Below, piece by piece: positions 35,933 to 43,582 of a stretch of DNA of 64,000 bases; the stretch's first letter is position 1; each line of letters opens with the position of its first letter. The stretch covers positions 62,001 to 126,000 of the forward strand of contig JAUXVF010000010.1 in NCBI GenBank assembly GCA_030680355.1, written 5' to 3'. The notes below the pieces were generated by a model, which worked only from the letters and a program-made list of their open reading frames with translations, was not told where the DNA came from and ran no database searches. This DNA comes from Caulobacter sp. (lineage in GTDB: Bacteria; Pseudomonadota; Alphaproteobacteria; Caulobacterales; Caulobacteraceae). The translations under genes were made by a program, and so were the position numbers.

Positions 35933-36262
35933 TCAGACGCCCTTCGCTGGCGGCCAACGCAGCACTTCGACGGCTTCCAGGGTTATCGGCCCCAAGTGTT
36001 CGAGGTCGGAAAGTGACTCGACGAAGGCCCGCAACTTGGCGTCCTCGTCGATGATCTCGATGACCACAGACTGGTCGTCATCCAACATGTTGCGGCGGTG
36101 CATGCCGTGGGTGTGGCCAAAACCCAGCAAGGCTTGGAGCACTGTTGCCCCCGCGACCTTGGCGCCGCGCGCACGGCTGGCTACCACCTCGAACACCTTG
36201 CGATCGCCGAAGTAGGCTGCCTCGTCGGTATAGATTCTCAAGAGCTTGAAAGAGCTATTCAT
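35933..36262 (-). CDS. DUF190-family (GlnB/CutA-like) protein
   Basis: A 109-residue protein starting at ATG 36262 after GGGAGA. It reads LLRIYTDEAAYFGDRKVFEVVASRARGAKVAGATVLQALLGFG and later SVVIEIIDEDAKLRAFVESL, the DUF190 pattern (a trimeric PII/CutA-like fold). DUF190 proteins often follow czcCBA operons and may sense or modulate efflux; the mechanism is unknown. It lies 59 bp after czcA on the same strand, beyond a hairpin at 36285-36314. Confidence 0.85.
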   Translation of the reverse strand: MNSSFKLLRIYTDEAAYFGDRKVFEVVASRARGAKVAGATVLQALLGFGHTHGMHRRNMLDDDQSVVIEIIDEDAKLRAFVESLSDLEHLGPITLEAVEVLRWPPAKGV

Positions 36263-36284
36263 CGTGTGTCTCCCAATGAGAGGT

Positions 36285-36314
36285 GCCCGCGCCGCCAGAA
36301 TTGATGGCGCGGGC
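36285..36314 (-). terminator. intercistronic hairpin between czcA and the DUF190 gene
   Basis: Stem GCCCGCGCC (36285-36293) and GGCGCGGGC (36306-36314) around a 12-base loop. There is no T-tract on the minus strand, so it may attenuate or stabilise the mRNA rather than fully terminate. Confidence 0.4.
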
Positions 36315-36320
36315 TTTCGC

Positions 36321-39300
36321 CTATTCCGCTGGAGCCAAGACCTGCGCCGGTTCATTGCCCCAGGCTGGATTGGGCCGTTCAGTCCAACCTAGGATCACTC
36401 TGCTGATCGCCGGCAACACAAGGAGAGTCAGGGCGGTGGCCGTGATCAGGCCGCCGATGACGACCATGGCCAAAGGCTTCTGGACCTCGGCGCCCGTGCC
36501 ATGTGCCAAGGCCATGGGCACGAAACCGATGGCAGGCACCAGACCGGTCATGATCACGGGACGAACCCGCTCCATGCAGCCGTCGATGATCGCGGTCGAT
36601 AGCTCGATCCCGTCCTCGAGCCGCTGTCGGATGCTGGACATCACCACCAGCCCGTTCAGCACCGCGACGCCCGAAAGACAGATGAAGCCCACTGCCGCCG
36701 AGACCGAGAAGGCGATGCCGGTCAACGCGAGGGCGAACACCCCGCCGGCCAATCCGAGCGGCACCGCCGCGAACACCGAAACTGCCCGCCCGAACGTCCC
36801 CACGGCGAGGAACAGCACCGCGAAGATGGCCAGAAAGCAGATCGGCACCACGATAGCGAGCCGGTTCGAGGCCGCCTTGAGGTTCTGGAACTGCCCGCCC
36901 CACTCAAGCCAGGAGCCAGTCGGCAGGGCGACCGCCTCCACCTTCGGCATCGCCTCCCGGACGAACGAGCCCACATCCCGGCCGCGCACGTTGGCCTGGA
37001 TAACCACCCGCCGCTTGCCGTTCTCACGGCTGATCTGGTTCAGCCCTTCGGTGAATCTGAACTGCGCGACCTGGCGTAGCGGGACTGAGTGTCGGGTCTG
37101 TCCCGGCTCCTCCGGCATCATCACTGGCAGGGCGCCGAGGGCATCGAGGTCGTTTCGGCTGCTTTGCGGCACCCGCACCACCACGTTGAAGCGCCGATCA
37201 CCCTCGAACAGCTGCCCGGCTTCCCGCCCGCCCATGGCAGCGGCCACGGTGTCGGCCACTTCCGCCACTGTAAGCCCGAGACGAGCAATTGCGGCCCGGT
37301 CGAAGATGACATCAAGGGACGGTGCACCGCTGGTTTGTTCGACCTTCACATCGGCCGCGCCCGGCGTGGATTGCAGGGCCGCCCCAATCCGGGTCGCAGT
37401 CGCCGTGAGCTTGTCCAGGTCGTCGCCATAGAGCTTGATCGCCACATCGCCGCGAACACCGGCGATCAACTCGTTGAAGCGCAGCTCAATCGGCTGGCTC
37501 AACTCGTAGCCCTGACCGACCTGGTCGTTGGCGGCGGCCTCCACGCGTTCGAGCACGTCTGCCTTGGTCCTGACCCCCGCCGGCCAATCCTCTTGCGGCT
37601 TCAGAATGATGAACCCGTCAGAGATGTTCGGCGGCATCGGGTCGGTGGCGACCTCGGCCGTGCCGGTTTTGGAGAACATCATCTGCACTTCGGGAAGGCT
37701 TGTGATCGCCTGTTCAACACCGCGCTGCATCCGTACGGACTGTTCGAGCGCCGTGGAAGGAACACGTTGCGAAGCCATAGCCAAATTCCGCTCATCAAGC
37801 GTCGGAATGAACTCCTGGCCCAGCAGCGTGAAGATGAAGCCGGCCAGTACGAAGATGCCGACCCCGGCCCCAATGAACGGCAAAGGGCGCGCGACCGCCC
37901 GCCGCAGGATCGGTTCGTATCGCGCCTTGATCCAGCGGATCGCGAACACTTCCTTTTCCGCGACTTTGTTGCGGATCAGAAGCGCCACCATCGCCGGGAC
38001 AAAAGTGACCGACAGGATGAAGGCCGCGACCAGGGCAAGCATGAGGGTGATGGCCATGGGCGAGAAGGTCTTGCCCTCGACCCCCTGGAAGGTCAGCAGC
38101 GGCGCAAACACCAGCAAGATGATGGCCTGGCCGAAGACGGTCGGCTTGATCATCTCCTGGGTGGCGAGGGTGGTCTCCTCCAGACGTTCGCGGAGGTTCA
38201 GCAGGCGGCCTTCATGATGCTGGCGTTCGGCGAGCCGTCTGAGACAGTTCTCGATGATGATTACCGCGCCATCGACGATCAGGCCGAAATCGAGGGCGCC
38301 CAGACTCATCAGATTGCCGGACACGCCCATGTAATTCATGCCGATGGCGGTCATGAAAAACGAGATCGGGATGATCAGCACCGCGATCAGGGCCGCGCGG
38401 ACGTTACCAAGCAACAGGAACAGTGCGACCGCGACCAGGATCGCCCCCTCCATCAGGTTGCGCTGAACGGTGGCGATGGTCGCATTGACCAGCTTGGACC
38501 GATCCAGGGTGGGCGAGACCTTGATCCCCGGCGGCAGCGACCGTTCCAGCGCCTCGAGCTTGTCGCCGACAGCGCGGGCCACGGTGCGGCTGTTTTCGCC
38601 GATGAGCATCAGGGTGGTGCCGATGACCACCTCGTGCCCGTTCATAGTCGCGGCGCCGGTGCGCAGTTCACCGCCCAGCCGCACGACGGCCACATCCCTC
38701 ACCGAGACCGGGACACCGCCGCGCGTGGCCACGATGGCCTCCTCGATCTGCGACAGGCTGCGGATGCGGGCGTCGGCGCGGACGAGATAGGCCTCGCCGC
38801 CCCGTTCCATGAAGTTGGCGCCAACCGACAGGTTGGCGGCCTCCAGCGCCTTGGCGAGTTCGCTGAACGAAACACCGTATTGCGCCAGACGAACCGGGTC
38901 GGGTTCGACGACATACTGCTTCTCGTAGCCACCGATGGTGTCCACGCCGGCGACACCGCCCACCGTCCGTAGCTGGGGCGCGATGATCCAGTCCTGCACG
39001 GTCCGCAGATAGGCGGCCCGCGAGACTTCATCGGTCAGGCGATCTCCCTCCGGTGTCAGGAAGGACCCGTCGCTCTGCCAGCCGGGCTGGCTGTCACGTA
39101 CGGTCGCGCCCTTTCCGCCGGGGTTGGCGTAGTCGATAGCGTACATGAAGACTTCGCCCAGCCCGGTGGTGACCGGTCCGATCTGGGGCTGGACGCCTTC
39201 GGGCAGGCTGTCCCTTGCCTGGGCGATGCGTTCGCTGACCTGCTGGCGGGCGAAGTAGAGATCGACGTTCTCATCAAAGATCGCCGTGACCTGCGAAAAG

Positions 39301-39566
39301 CCGTTGCGGGAGAGGGACCGGGTCGTTTGCAGACCCGGAATGCCGGCCAATGCCGTCTCAACGGGAAAGGTGACCCGCTTCTCGACCTCGAACGGCGATA
39401 GGGAGGCGTCGAGTGTGTTGATTTGCACCTGTTTGTTGGTGATGTCGGGGACAGCGTCGATGGGCAGCCGGGTGAGCTGGAACACGCCGTAGGCGGAAAC
39501 GATCAGTGTGAGCGCGATGATCATCCATCGCGACCGCACCGACAGGGCCATGAGGTTGGCGATCAT
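36321..39566 (-). CDS. czcA: heavy-metal efflux RND permease, CzcA family
   Basis: A 1,081-residue proton-driven inner-membrane pump of the HME-RND family with 12 TM helices and two large periplasmic loops. The start RSRWMIIALTLIVSAYGVFQL and LPIDAVPDITNKQVQINT are standard for CzcA/CusA. The TM4 proton-relay motif ALDFGLIVDGAVIIIENCL is of the divalent-cation (Zn/Cd/Co) type rather than the copper CusA type. It extrudes metal through CzcB and CzcC across the envelope. It starts 3 bases after the czcB stop and ends a CDF-czcI-czcCBA run. Confidence 0.95.
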   Translation of the reverse strand: MIANLMALSVRSRWMIIALTLIVSAYGVFQLTRLPIDAVPDITNKQVQINTLDASLSPFEVEKRVTFPVETALAGIPGLQTTRSLSRNGFSQVTAIFDENVDLYFARQQVSERIAQARDSLPEGVQPQIGPVTTGLGEVFMYAIDYANPGGKGATVRDSQPGWQSDGSFLTPEGDRLTDEVSRAAYLRTVQDWIIAPQLRTVGGVAGVDTIGGYEKQYVVEPDPVRLAQYGVSFSELAKALEAANLSVGANFMERGGEAYLVRADARIRSLSQIEEAIVATRGGVPVSVRDVAVVRLGGELRTGAATMNGHEVVIGTTLMLIGENSRTVARAVGDKLEALERSLPPGIKVSPTLDRSKLVNATIATVQRNLMEGAILVAVALFLLLGNVRAALIAVLIIPISFFMTAIGMNYMGVSGNLMSLGALDFGLIVDGAVIIIENCLRRLAERQHHEGRLLNLRERLEETTLATQEMIKPTVFGQAIILLVFAPLLTFQGVEGKTFSPMAITLMLALVAAFILSVTFVPAMVALLIRNKVAEKEVFAIRWIKARYEPILRRAVARPLPFIGAGVGIFVLAGFIFTLLGQEFIPTLDERNLAMASQRVPSTALEQSVRMQRGVEQAITSLPEVQMMFSKTGTAEVATDPMPPNISDGFIILKPQEDWPAGVRTKADVLERVEAAANDQVGQGYELSQPIELRFNELIAGVRGDVAIKLYGDDLDKLTATATRIGAALQSTPGAADVKVEQTSGAPSLDVIFDRAAIARLGLTVAEVADTVAAAMGGREAGQLFEGDRRFNVVVRVPQSSRNDLDALGALPVMMPEEPGQTRHSVPLRQVAQFRFTEGLNQISRENGKRRVVIQANVRGRDVGSFVREAMPKVEAVALPTGSWLEWGGQFQNLKAASNRLAIVVPICFLAIFAVLFLAVGTFGRAVSVFAAVPLGLAGGVFALALTGIAFSVSAAVGFICLSGVAVLNGLVVMSSIRQRLEDGIELSTAIIDGCMERVRPVIMTGLVPAIGFVPMALAHGTGAEVQKPLAMVVIGGLITATALTLLVLPAISRVILGWTERPNPAWGNEPAQVLAPAE

Positions 39567-39569
39567 GTT

Positions 39570-40724
39570 CTAGTGCTCCTCGCCTTCGCCCTTGCCCATC
39601 TCGGCCTTCAACAGGAAGGCGTTGCGGGTGGCGATGGATTGGCCGGCGGTCAGGCCGGAGGTGATTTGCGCGCGACCGCCGCCGCGCTGGCCGACGATCA
39701 CAGCGACTGCCTTGAAGCCGCTGGTGGTCCTGACGAACACCACCTCGCGACCTTCCACGGTCTGGATGGCTTCCTCGGGCACGGTGACACCGGCCGAGGC
39801 CTGGGCGTCTGCCGTATAGATGCGGACCGATACGGCCTGACCCGGTCGAAGGCCGGTGGTGCCGGCTGGGCTCAGCAGCACGGTCGCGGACCGGCTCTCC
39901 AGATCGACCCCCGGCGTGATCGAGCGGACACCCGCTTCGATCTCGCCGTCGGGGAGGTGGATGCGCGCACGGTCGCCGGGTTTGATCCGGGCCGCGTCTG
40001 AACCCGACACCGACGCCTCGATGTCGATCTGGCTGCTATTGGCGACGCGGAACAGCTCCGTCCCGGCGGGCACAAAGGCGCCTAGGATGCCCGGCGCAGA
40101 GGTGATGCGTCCGCTGATCGGGCTGACGACCCCGGTGCTACGGCCGTCACTGGAAACGCGGGCGGCGGCTGCAGCAGCGCTGGCGCGGCGGGCTTCGGCT
40201 TCCGCCTCCGCCAGCGCGGTCTGGGCCGCTTCGAGGTCCTGCCGGGCGGTGATTTGGGCGTCGAACAGCCGTTGCTCCCGCGCCAGGACCTGACGCGCGG
40301 CAGTCAGCCGGGCCTGAGCGGCCGAACGCTCGGCCACGATGGTCGAGGCTTCACGGCTTTCGATAAGGGCGACGGTCTGCCCGGCCCGGACGCTGTCGCC
40401 CAGGCGCAGCGAAATGCGGCTGACGACGCCGTCGGCGCGGGCCGCCAGCACGGCCTCGCCGTGGGGTGTTCCGACGACGGTGCCCTGGGCGAGAACCTCG
40501 GCGCTCAGTGAGCCGGTCTCCACGGGAGCCAGCACGATGTTCGCCGCCAGGATGCGGGCGGCGTTGATCTCGATCCCTTCCCCGGCGCCATGGGCGGCCT
40601 CTGCGGCCTGCGGCGCGGCTTCGGGCTTGGGCCGGGTCATGCTCCAGCCGGTGAGGCCGGCGCCAAGCAACACCACGGCGGCGGCCGCGCCCAGCAGCAG
40701 GCGCTTGTTGGTCAGGGTCTTCAT
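39570..40724 (-). CDS. czcB: efflux RND periplasmic adaptor subunit, CzcB family
   Basis: A 384-residue membrane-fusion protein with an N-terminal membrane anchor (about residues 8-28). A lipoyl-like domain (DGVVSRISLRLGDSVRAGQTVALIES), a coiled-coil hairpin (about 130-195, ARLTAARQVLAREQRLFDAQ), then a beta-barrel domain follow. The tail (EMGKGEGEEH) is acidic. It links CzcA to the outer-membrane channel CzcC. Its ATG overlaps the czcC stop (ATGA) and its stop is 3 bases before czcA, so the three are translated as one unit. Confidence 0.93.
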   Translation of the reverse strand: MKTLTNKRLLLGAAAAVVLLGAGLTGWSMTRPKPEAAPQAAEAAHGAGEGIEINAARILAANIVLAPVETGSLSAEVLAQGTVVGTPHGEAVLAARADGVVSRISLRLGDSVRAGQTVALIESREASTIVAERSAAQARLTAARQVLAREQRLFDAQITARQDLEAAQTALAEAEAEARRASAAAAAARVSSDGRSTGVVSPISGRITSAPGILGAFVPAGTELFRVANSSQIDIEASVSGSDAARIKPGDRARIHLPDGEIEAGVRSITPGVDLESRSATVLLSPAGTTGLRPGQAVSVRIYTADAQASAGVTVPEEAIQTVEGREVVFVRTTSGFKAVAVIVGQRGGGRAQITSGLTAGQSIATRNAFLLKAEMGKGEGEEH

Positions 40725-41959
40725 TGGGCGGTTCCTTCGGTTCCGTTGGCGCGCACCAGCGCAGCCAGGGCGAGCGCGCGGTCAAGCTCGGCGGTGATCA
40801 GATCGGATTGCAGACTATTGAGCGCGGCTTCAGCATCCAGCACGTCGAGCAGCGTGAACCGGCCAGCGGCAAAGCCCTCCCGGGCGATCCGGACGGCTTC
40901 CAAGACCTCCGGCTCCGCCCGCTTCTCCAAGAATTCCAGGCGGGCGTCAGCAGTCTGAAGCCCGGCCAACGCGTCACGCGTGCGGCGCAGGGCGGCGGCC
41001 ATCGCCGCGTTCCTGCGGGCGTCGGCACCGGTGCGGTCTGCATTGGCGGCAGCGATATTCCCCTGATTGCGATCAAACAGTCCCAGAGGCATCGACAGGC
41101 CGACAACCATCGCCGTCTCACCCGATGCGGCGAGACGACGGCCGCCGACGCTGACCGTCACGTCGGGACGGGAGAGGGTCCGTTCCCGACGCTCGGCGGC
41201 AATGGCGGTCGCCAGTTCAGCTTCCGCGAGCCGGACATCCAACACAGCGGTCGGATCGACGGAGGGTGCCGGGACCGCCTCTTCGCCGGCGACAGGATCG
41301 GGCGCGTTTTCGGACCCGCCCCACAGTGCGGCCAGAGCCCGTTGGGCTGCCGCGTAGTCGGCTTCTGCTGCGCGGACCCGCCCAACTGCCTCCAACGTGA
41401 CGGTTCGCGCCCGCAAAGCTCGCAACGGTGGCTCGCGGCCGGCTTCCACGAGGGTGACGGCGATCTTCTGCAGGCTCTCGGCGCGGACGAACTGCTTTCT
41501 GGCTTGGTCCACGCGACGCCGGGCGGCGATGGTGTGAGCGAAGGCCTCGCGAACCTCTTTCGCCAGATCCGCGCGGGCGATGCGCAGCCGTAGCCGCGCC
41601 GCCGCGACCTCGGCTTGGGCAGCGTTCAAACGAGCGGAGCGCTTGCCGCCCAGTTCGAAGCGTTGACCGACCGACAGCGTGGTCTCGGCGGCCTGAACGC
41701 CCGTCAGGCTGCCGGTGCCGCCGACGTTCTCCGTCGATAGGTCGATTTCGGGGTTGGGCAACAGGCCGGCCTGCCGAGCGCGCCCTTCGGCGGCCCATAC
41801 ATCGGCTTCTGCGGCGGTGATGAGCGGAGACCCCGCCTGGGCGCGGTCAAGCGCCTGGGCAAGGGTCACGGGTTCCGCGAACGCGCTGCTGGCGAAACTC
41901 GCCAACAGCATCGCGGCGGCGCCGAAAACGGCGCAGCGCGACAGGTATGGAGAAGGCAT
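40721..41959 (-). CDS. czcC: outer-membrane efflux channel, TolC/CzcC family
   Basis: A 412-residue protein with a signal peptide (SRCAVFGAAAMLLASFASSAFA) and two OEP repeats of long amphipathic helices. EPVTLAQALDRAQAGSPLITAAEADVWAAEGRARQAGLLPNPEID is the characteristic first repeat start. It forms the trimeric outer-membrane exit duct of the CzcCBA pump. Overlaps czcB by 4 bases (ATGA). The upstream gene is the small czcI-like gene, 57 bp away. Confidence 0.92.
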   Translation of the reverse strand: MPSPYLSRCAVFGAAAMLLASFASSAFAEPVTLAQALDRAQAGSPLITAAEADVWAAEGRARQAGLLPNPEIDLSTENVGGTGSLTGVQAAETTLSVGQRFELGGKRSARLNAAQAEVAAARLRLRIARADLAKEVREAFAHTIAARRRVDQARKQFVRAESLQKIAVTLVEAGREPPLRALRARTVTLEAVGRVRAAEADYAAAQRALAALWGGSENAPDPVAGEEAVPAPSVDPTAVLDVRLAEAELATAIAAERRERTLSRPDVTVSVGGRRLAASGETAMVVGLSMPLGLFDRNQGNIAAANADRTGADARRNAAMAAALRRTRDALAGLQTADARLEFLEKRAEPEVLEAVRIAREGFAAGRFTLLDVLDAEAALNSLQSDLITAELDRALALAALVRANGTEGTAQ

Positions 41960-42016
41960 GGGAGGTCCTGCTTGGAGACTGACAAGGGCGGACGCGCACG
42001 TTGGCGCGGGACGCGG

Positions 42017-42403
42017 TCAGACCCTAGGAGGACGCTTCAGGCTCGAAGGACTGGCGGAAGGCGGTTCAAGAGCCGCTAGAAGGGGGCGTTCGGCCTGGAT
42101 GTTGAGGATCGCCGCCGAGTGAGCCTCTGTGCTTCCAGACAGCGGCGAAGAGTGATGGCAATGGCCGTGGGAGCAGATCGCATGATCGGGCTCGGTGGCT
42201 TCGCGGTCGCCGCCACCATCGGCATCGGTGATCAACTCGACCGTCCCAGCTTCACCGGATTCGAGACCGCACACGAGGCTGTCCGCCACGGGTCCCACGG
42301 CGAGGAACAGGACACAGATGACCATAAGCGATTTCGTCAGTCGCTGGAGTCCCCGATGGAAATTCGCCGCCCAAGTCATTGGTGTCCGCAATATCCGCCC
42401 CAT
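42017..42403 (-). CDS. CzcI-like small exported Cys/His-rich protein
   Basis: A 128-residue protein with a hydrophobic segment (LMVICVLFLAVGPVADSLV, about residues 26-44) acting as signal or anchor, then a region with HAICSHGHCHHSS (about 75-87), a strong candidate divalent-metal site. Small proteins of this position and composition before czcC are called CzcI. It starts 9 bp after the CDF gene, so it belongs to the same transcript. A regulatory or metal-buffering role is inferred. Confidence 0.65.
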   Translation of the reverse strand: MGRILRTPMTWAANFHRGLQRLTKSLMVICVLFLAVGPVADSLVCGLESGEAGTVELITDADGGGDREATEPDHAICSHGHCHHSSPLSGSTEAHSAAILNIQAERPLLAALEPPSASPSSLKRPPRV

Positions 42404-42412
42404 GACCGTAGA

Positions 42413-43075
42413 TCAATCCGCCGCGAGAACGGAATCACGCCGCTCGGCCTGCGCCTGAGCGATGATCGACCATGCCGACTGCAAGAATACGATGGCAAGG
42501 ATGGCGCCGACGATGATGTCTGGCCACGCTGACCTGGTGAACCACACCAAGCCGCCGGTCACCACGACGGCGAGGCACTGAATCAAGTCGTTGCGCGTGC
42601 AGAGCCACACTGAGCGGACATTGGCGTCCCCGTCGCGGTGCCTCGACAACAGGATCGCCGCGACGAAGTTCGCCGCGACGCCGAACAAGCCAAGACCCGA
42701 GATGGTGAGGCCCTCTGGGGCTATTCCATTGACGGCTCGCCACCCGGCGAATCCCAGCACCGCGACACCGAGGACACCAAGGCTGGCACCCTTGACGATC
42801 GCTGTCCCGCTACGGATCTCCGCGCTTTTGCTGATGGCCCAAAGACTGATCGCGTAGGTCGCGCTGTCGGCCAGGAAGTCCAGGGCATTGGCCGCCACCG
42901 ACGCGGATCCGGCGAGGAGACCGCCAGACGACACGACGACGAAGGCGACCAGATTGATCGCGATGACCCACAAGAGGATACGCCGATACTCCGGCGTCGC
43001 GCCGTCGAACGGCTGCGAATCTCCACAGCCGCAGGACGAAATGGCCGTTCTGGTTGTAGGGGCGAGACTGGTCAT
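42413..43075 (-). CDS. czcD: CDF-family (CzcD-like) cation efflux protein
   Basis: A 220-residue membrane protein with six TM helices. It starts with a CGCGDSQPFDG motif that could bind metal. TM2 holds ANALDFLADSATY (the DxxxD half of the CDF transport site) and TM5 holds RNDLIQCLAVVV (the second half). It probably exports Zn, Cd or Co by proton antiport. It lacks the large C-terminal cytoplasmic domain of most CDF proteins. The ATG at 43075 lies just downstream of the predicted MerR-dependent promoter, so the longer frame (to 43147) is rejected. Confidence 0.82.
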   Translation of the reverse strand: MTSLAPTTRTAISSCGCGDSQPFDGATPEYRRILLWVIAINLVAFVVVSSGGLLAGSASVAANALDFLADSATYAISLWAISKSAEIRSGTAIVKGASLGVLGVAVLGFAGWRAVNGIAPEGLTISGLGLFGVAANFVAAILLSRHRDGDANVRSVWLCTRNDLIQCLAVVVTGGLVWFTRSAWPDIIVGAILAIVFLQSAWSIIAQAQAERRDSVLAAD

Positions 43076-43092
43076 GAACAGAGTCATGCACC

Positions 43093-43107
43093 CTCTAGTC
43101 ACTAGAG
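43093..43107. promoter_or_regulatory. MerR operator between the CDF operon and the MerR gene
   Basis: Perfect palindrome CTCTAG-TCA-CTAGAG. On the minus strand it sits between TTGATG (-35) and CATGAC (-10) with a 19-bp spacer, the architecture of promoters activated by metal-bound MerR/CadR/PbrR proteins. It also lies directly upstream of the divergent MerR gene, so it should mediate autoregulation. Confidence 0.82.
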
Positions 43108-43147
43108 CATCAAGTGCTATGTGTGGGGCGCAGCAGGAAAAATGCAC

Positions 43148-43570
43148 ATGGCCGATCTATCCATTGGACGCCTGGCCAAGGCGGCAGACGTGAAGGTCCC
43201 GACCATCCGGTTCTACGAGCAGATCGGGTTGATGCCGACGCCTCTGCGGACCCAGAGCGACCAGCGGGTCTATGGCGCTGCGGCGGTGCAGCGTCTGCGG
43301 TTCATCCGCCACGCCCGCCAGCTTGGTTTCGAGATCAAGGATATCGAGGCCCTGCTCGGCTTGGCCGACCGGCCCAACCTCCCCTGCGCCGAAGCGGACC
43401 GCATCGCCCGATCACATCTGGAAGCGGTCGATGAAAAGATCGCCCAACTTACTCGGCTCCGGGAGGAACTGGCCCGGATGACCATCAACTGCGGTTTGGG
43501 CGTCACCGCCGACTGCAAGGTTATCGAGGTGCTCAGCGACCATGGACTGTGCCATGAGGACCGGCACTGA
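43148..43570 (+). CDS. MerR-family divalent-metal regulator (PbrR/CadR/ZntR-like)
   Basis: A 140-residue activator. The DNA-binding domain reads SIGRLAKAADVKVPTIRFYEQ and QRVYGAAAVQRLRFIRHARQLGF; a long dimerisation helix follows. Cys80, Cys115 and Cys123 occupy the positions of the metal site in ZntR/CadR/PbrR, and Cys135 lies in a C-terminal SDHGLCHEDRH tail. The third Cys and the HxxCH tail fit Pb/Cd/Zn sensing. ATG 43148 has AGGA 9 bp upstream; 43142 is an alternative. It should activate the four CTCTAG promoters in this window. Confidence 0.88.
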   Translation: MADLSIGRLAKAADVKVPTIRFYEQIGLMPTPLRTQSDQRVYGAAAVQRLRFIRHARQLGFEIKDIEALLGLADRPNLPCAEADRIARSHLEAVDEKIAQLTRLREELARMTINCGLGVTADCKVIEVLSDHGLCHEDRH

Positions 43571-43582
43571 CCGATTCAGCCG

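Noticed and set aside
37089..38972. 627-codon plus-strand frame opposite czcA
   Set aside because: It is antisense to a complete, motif-rich czcA and its composition (Asp/Gly/Arg/His-rich without motifs) is that of a GC-rich shadow frame.
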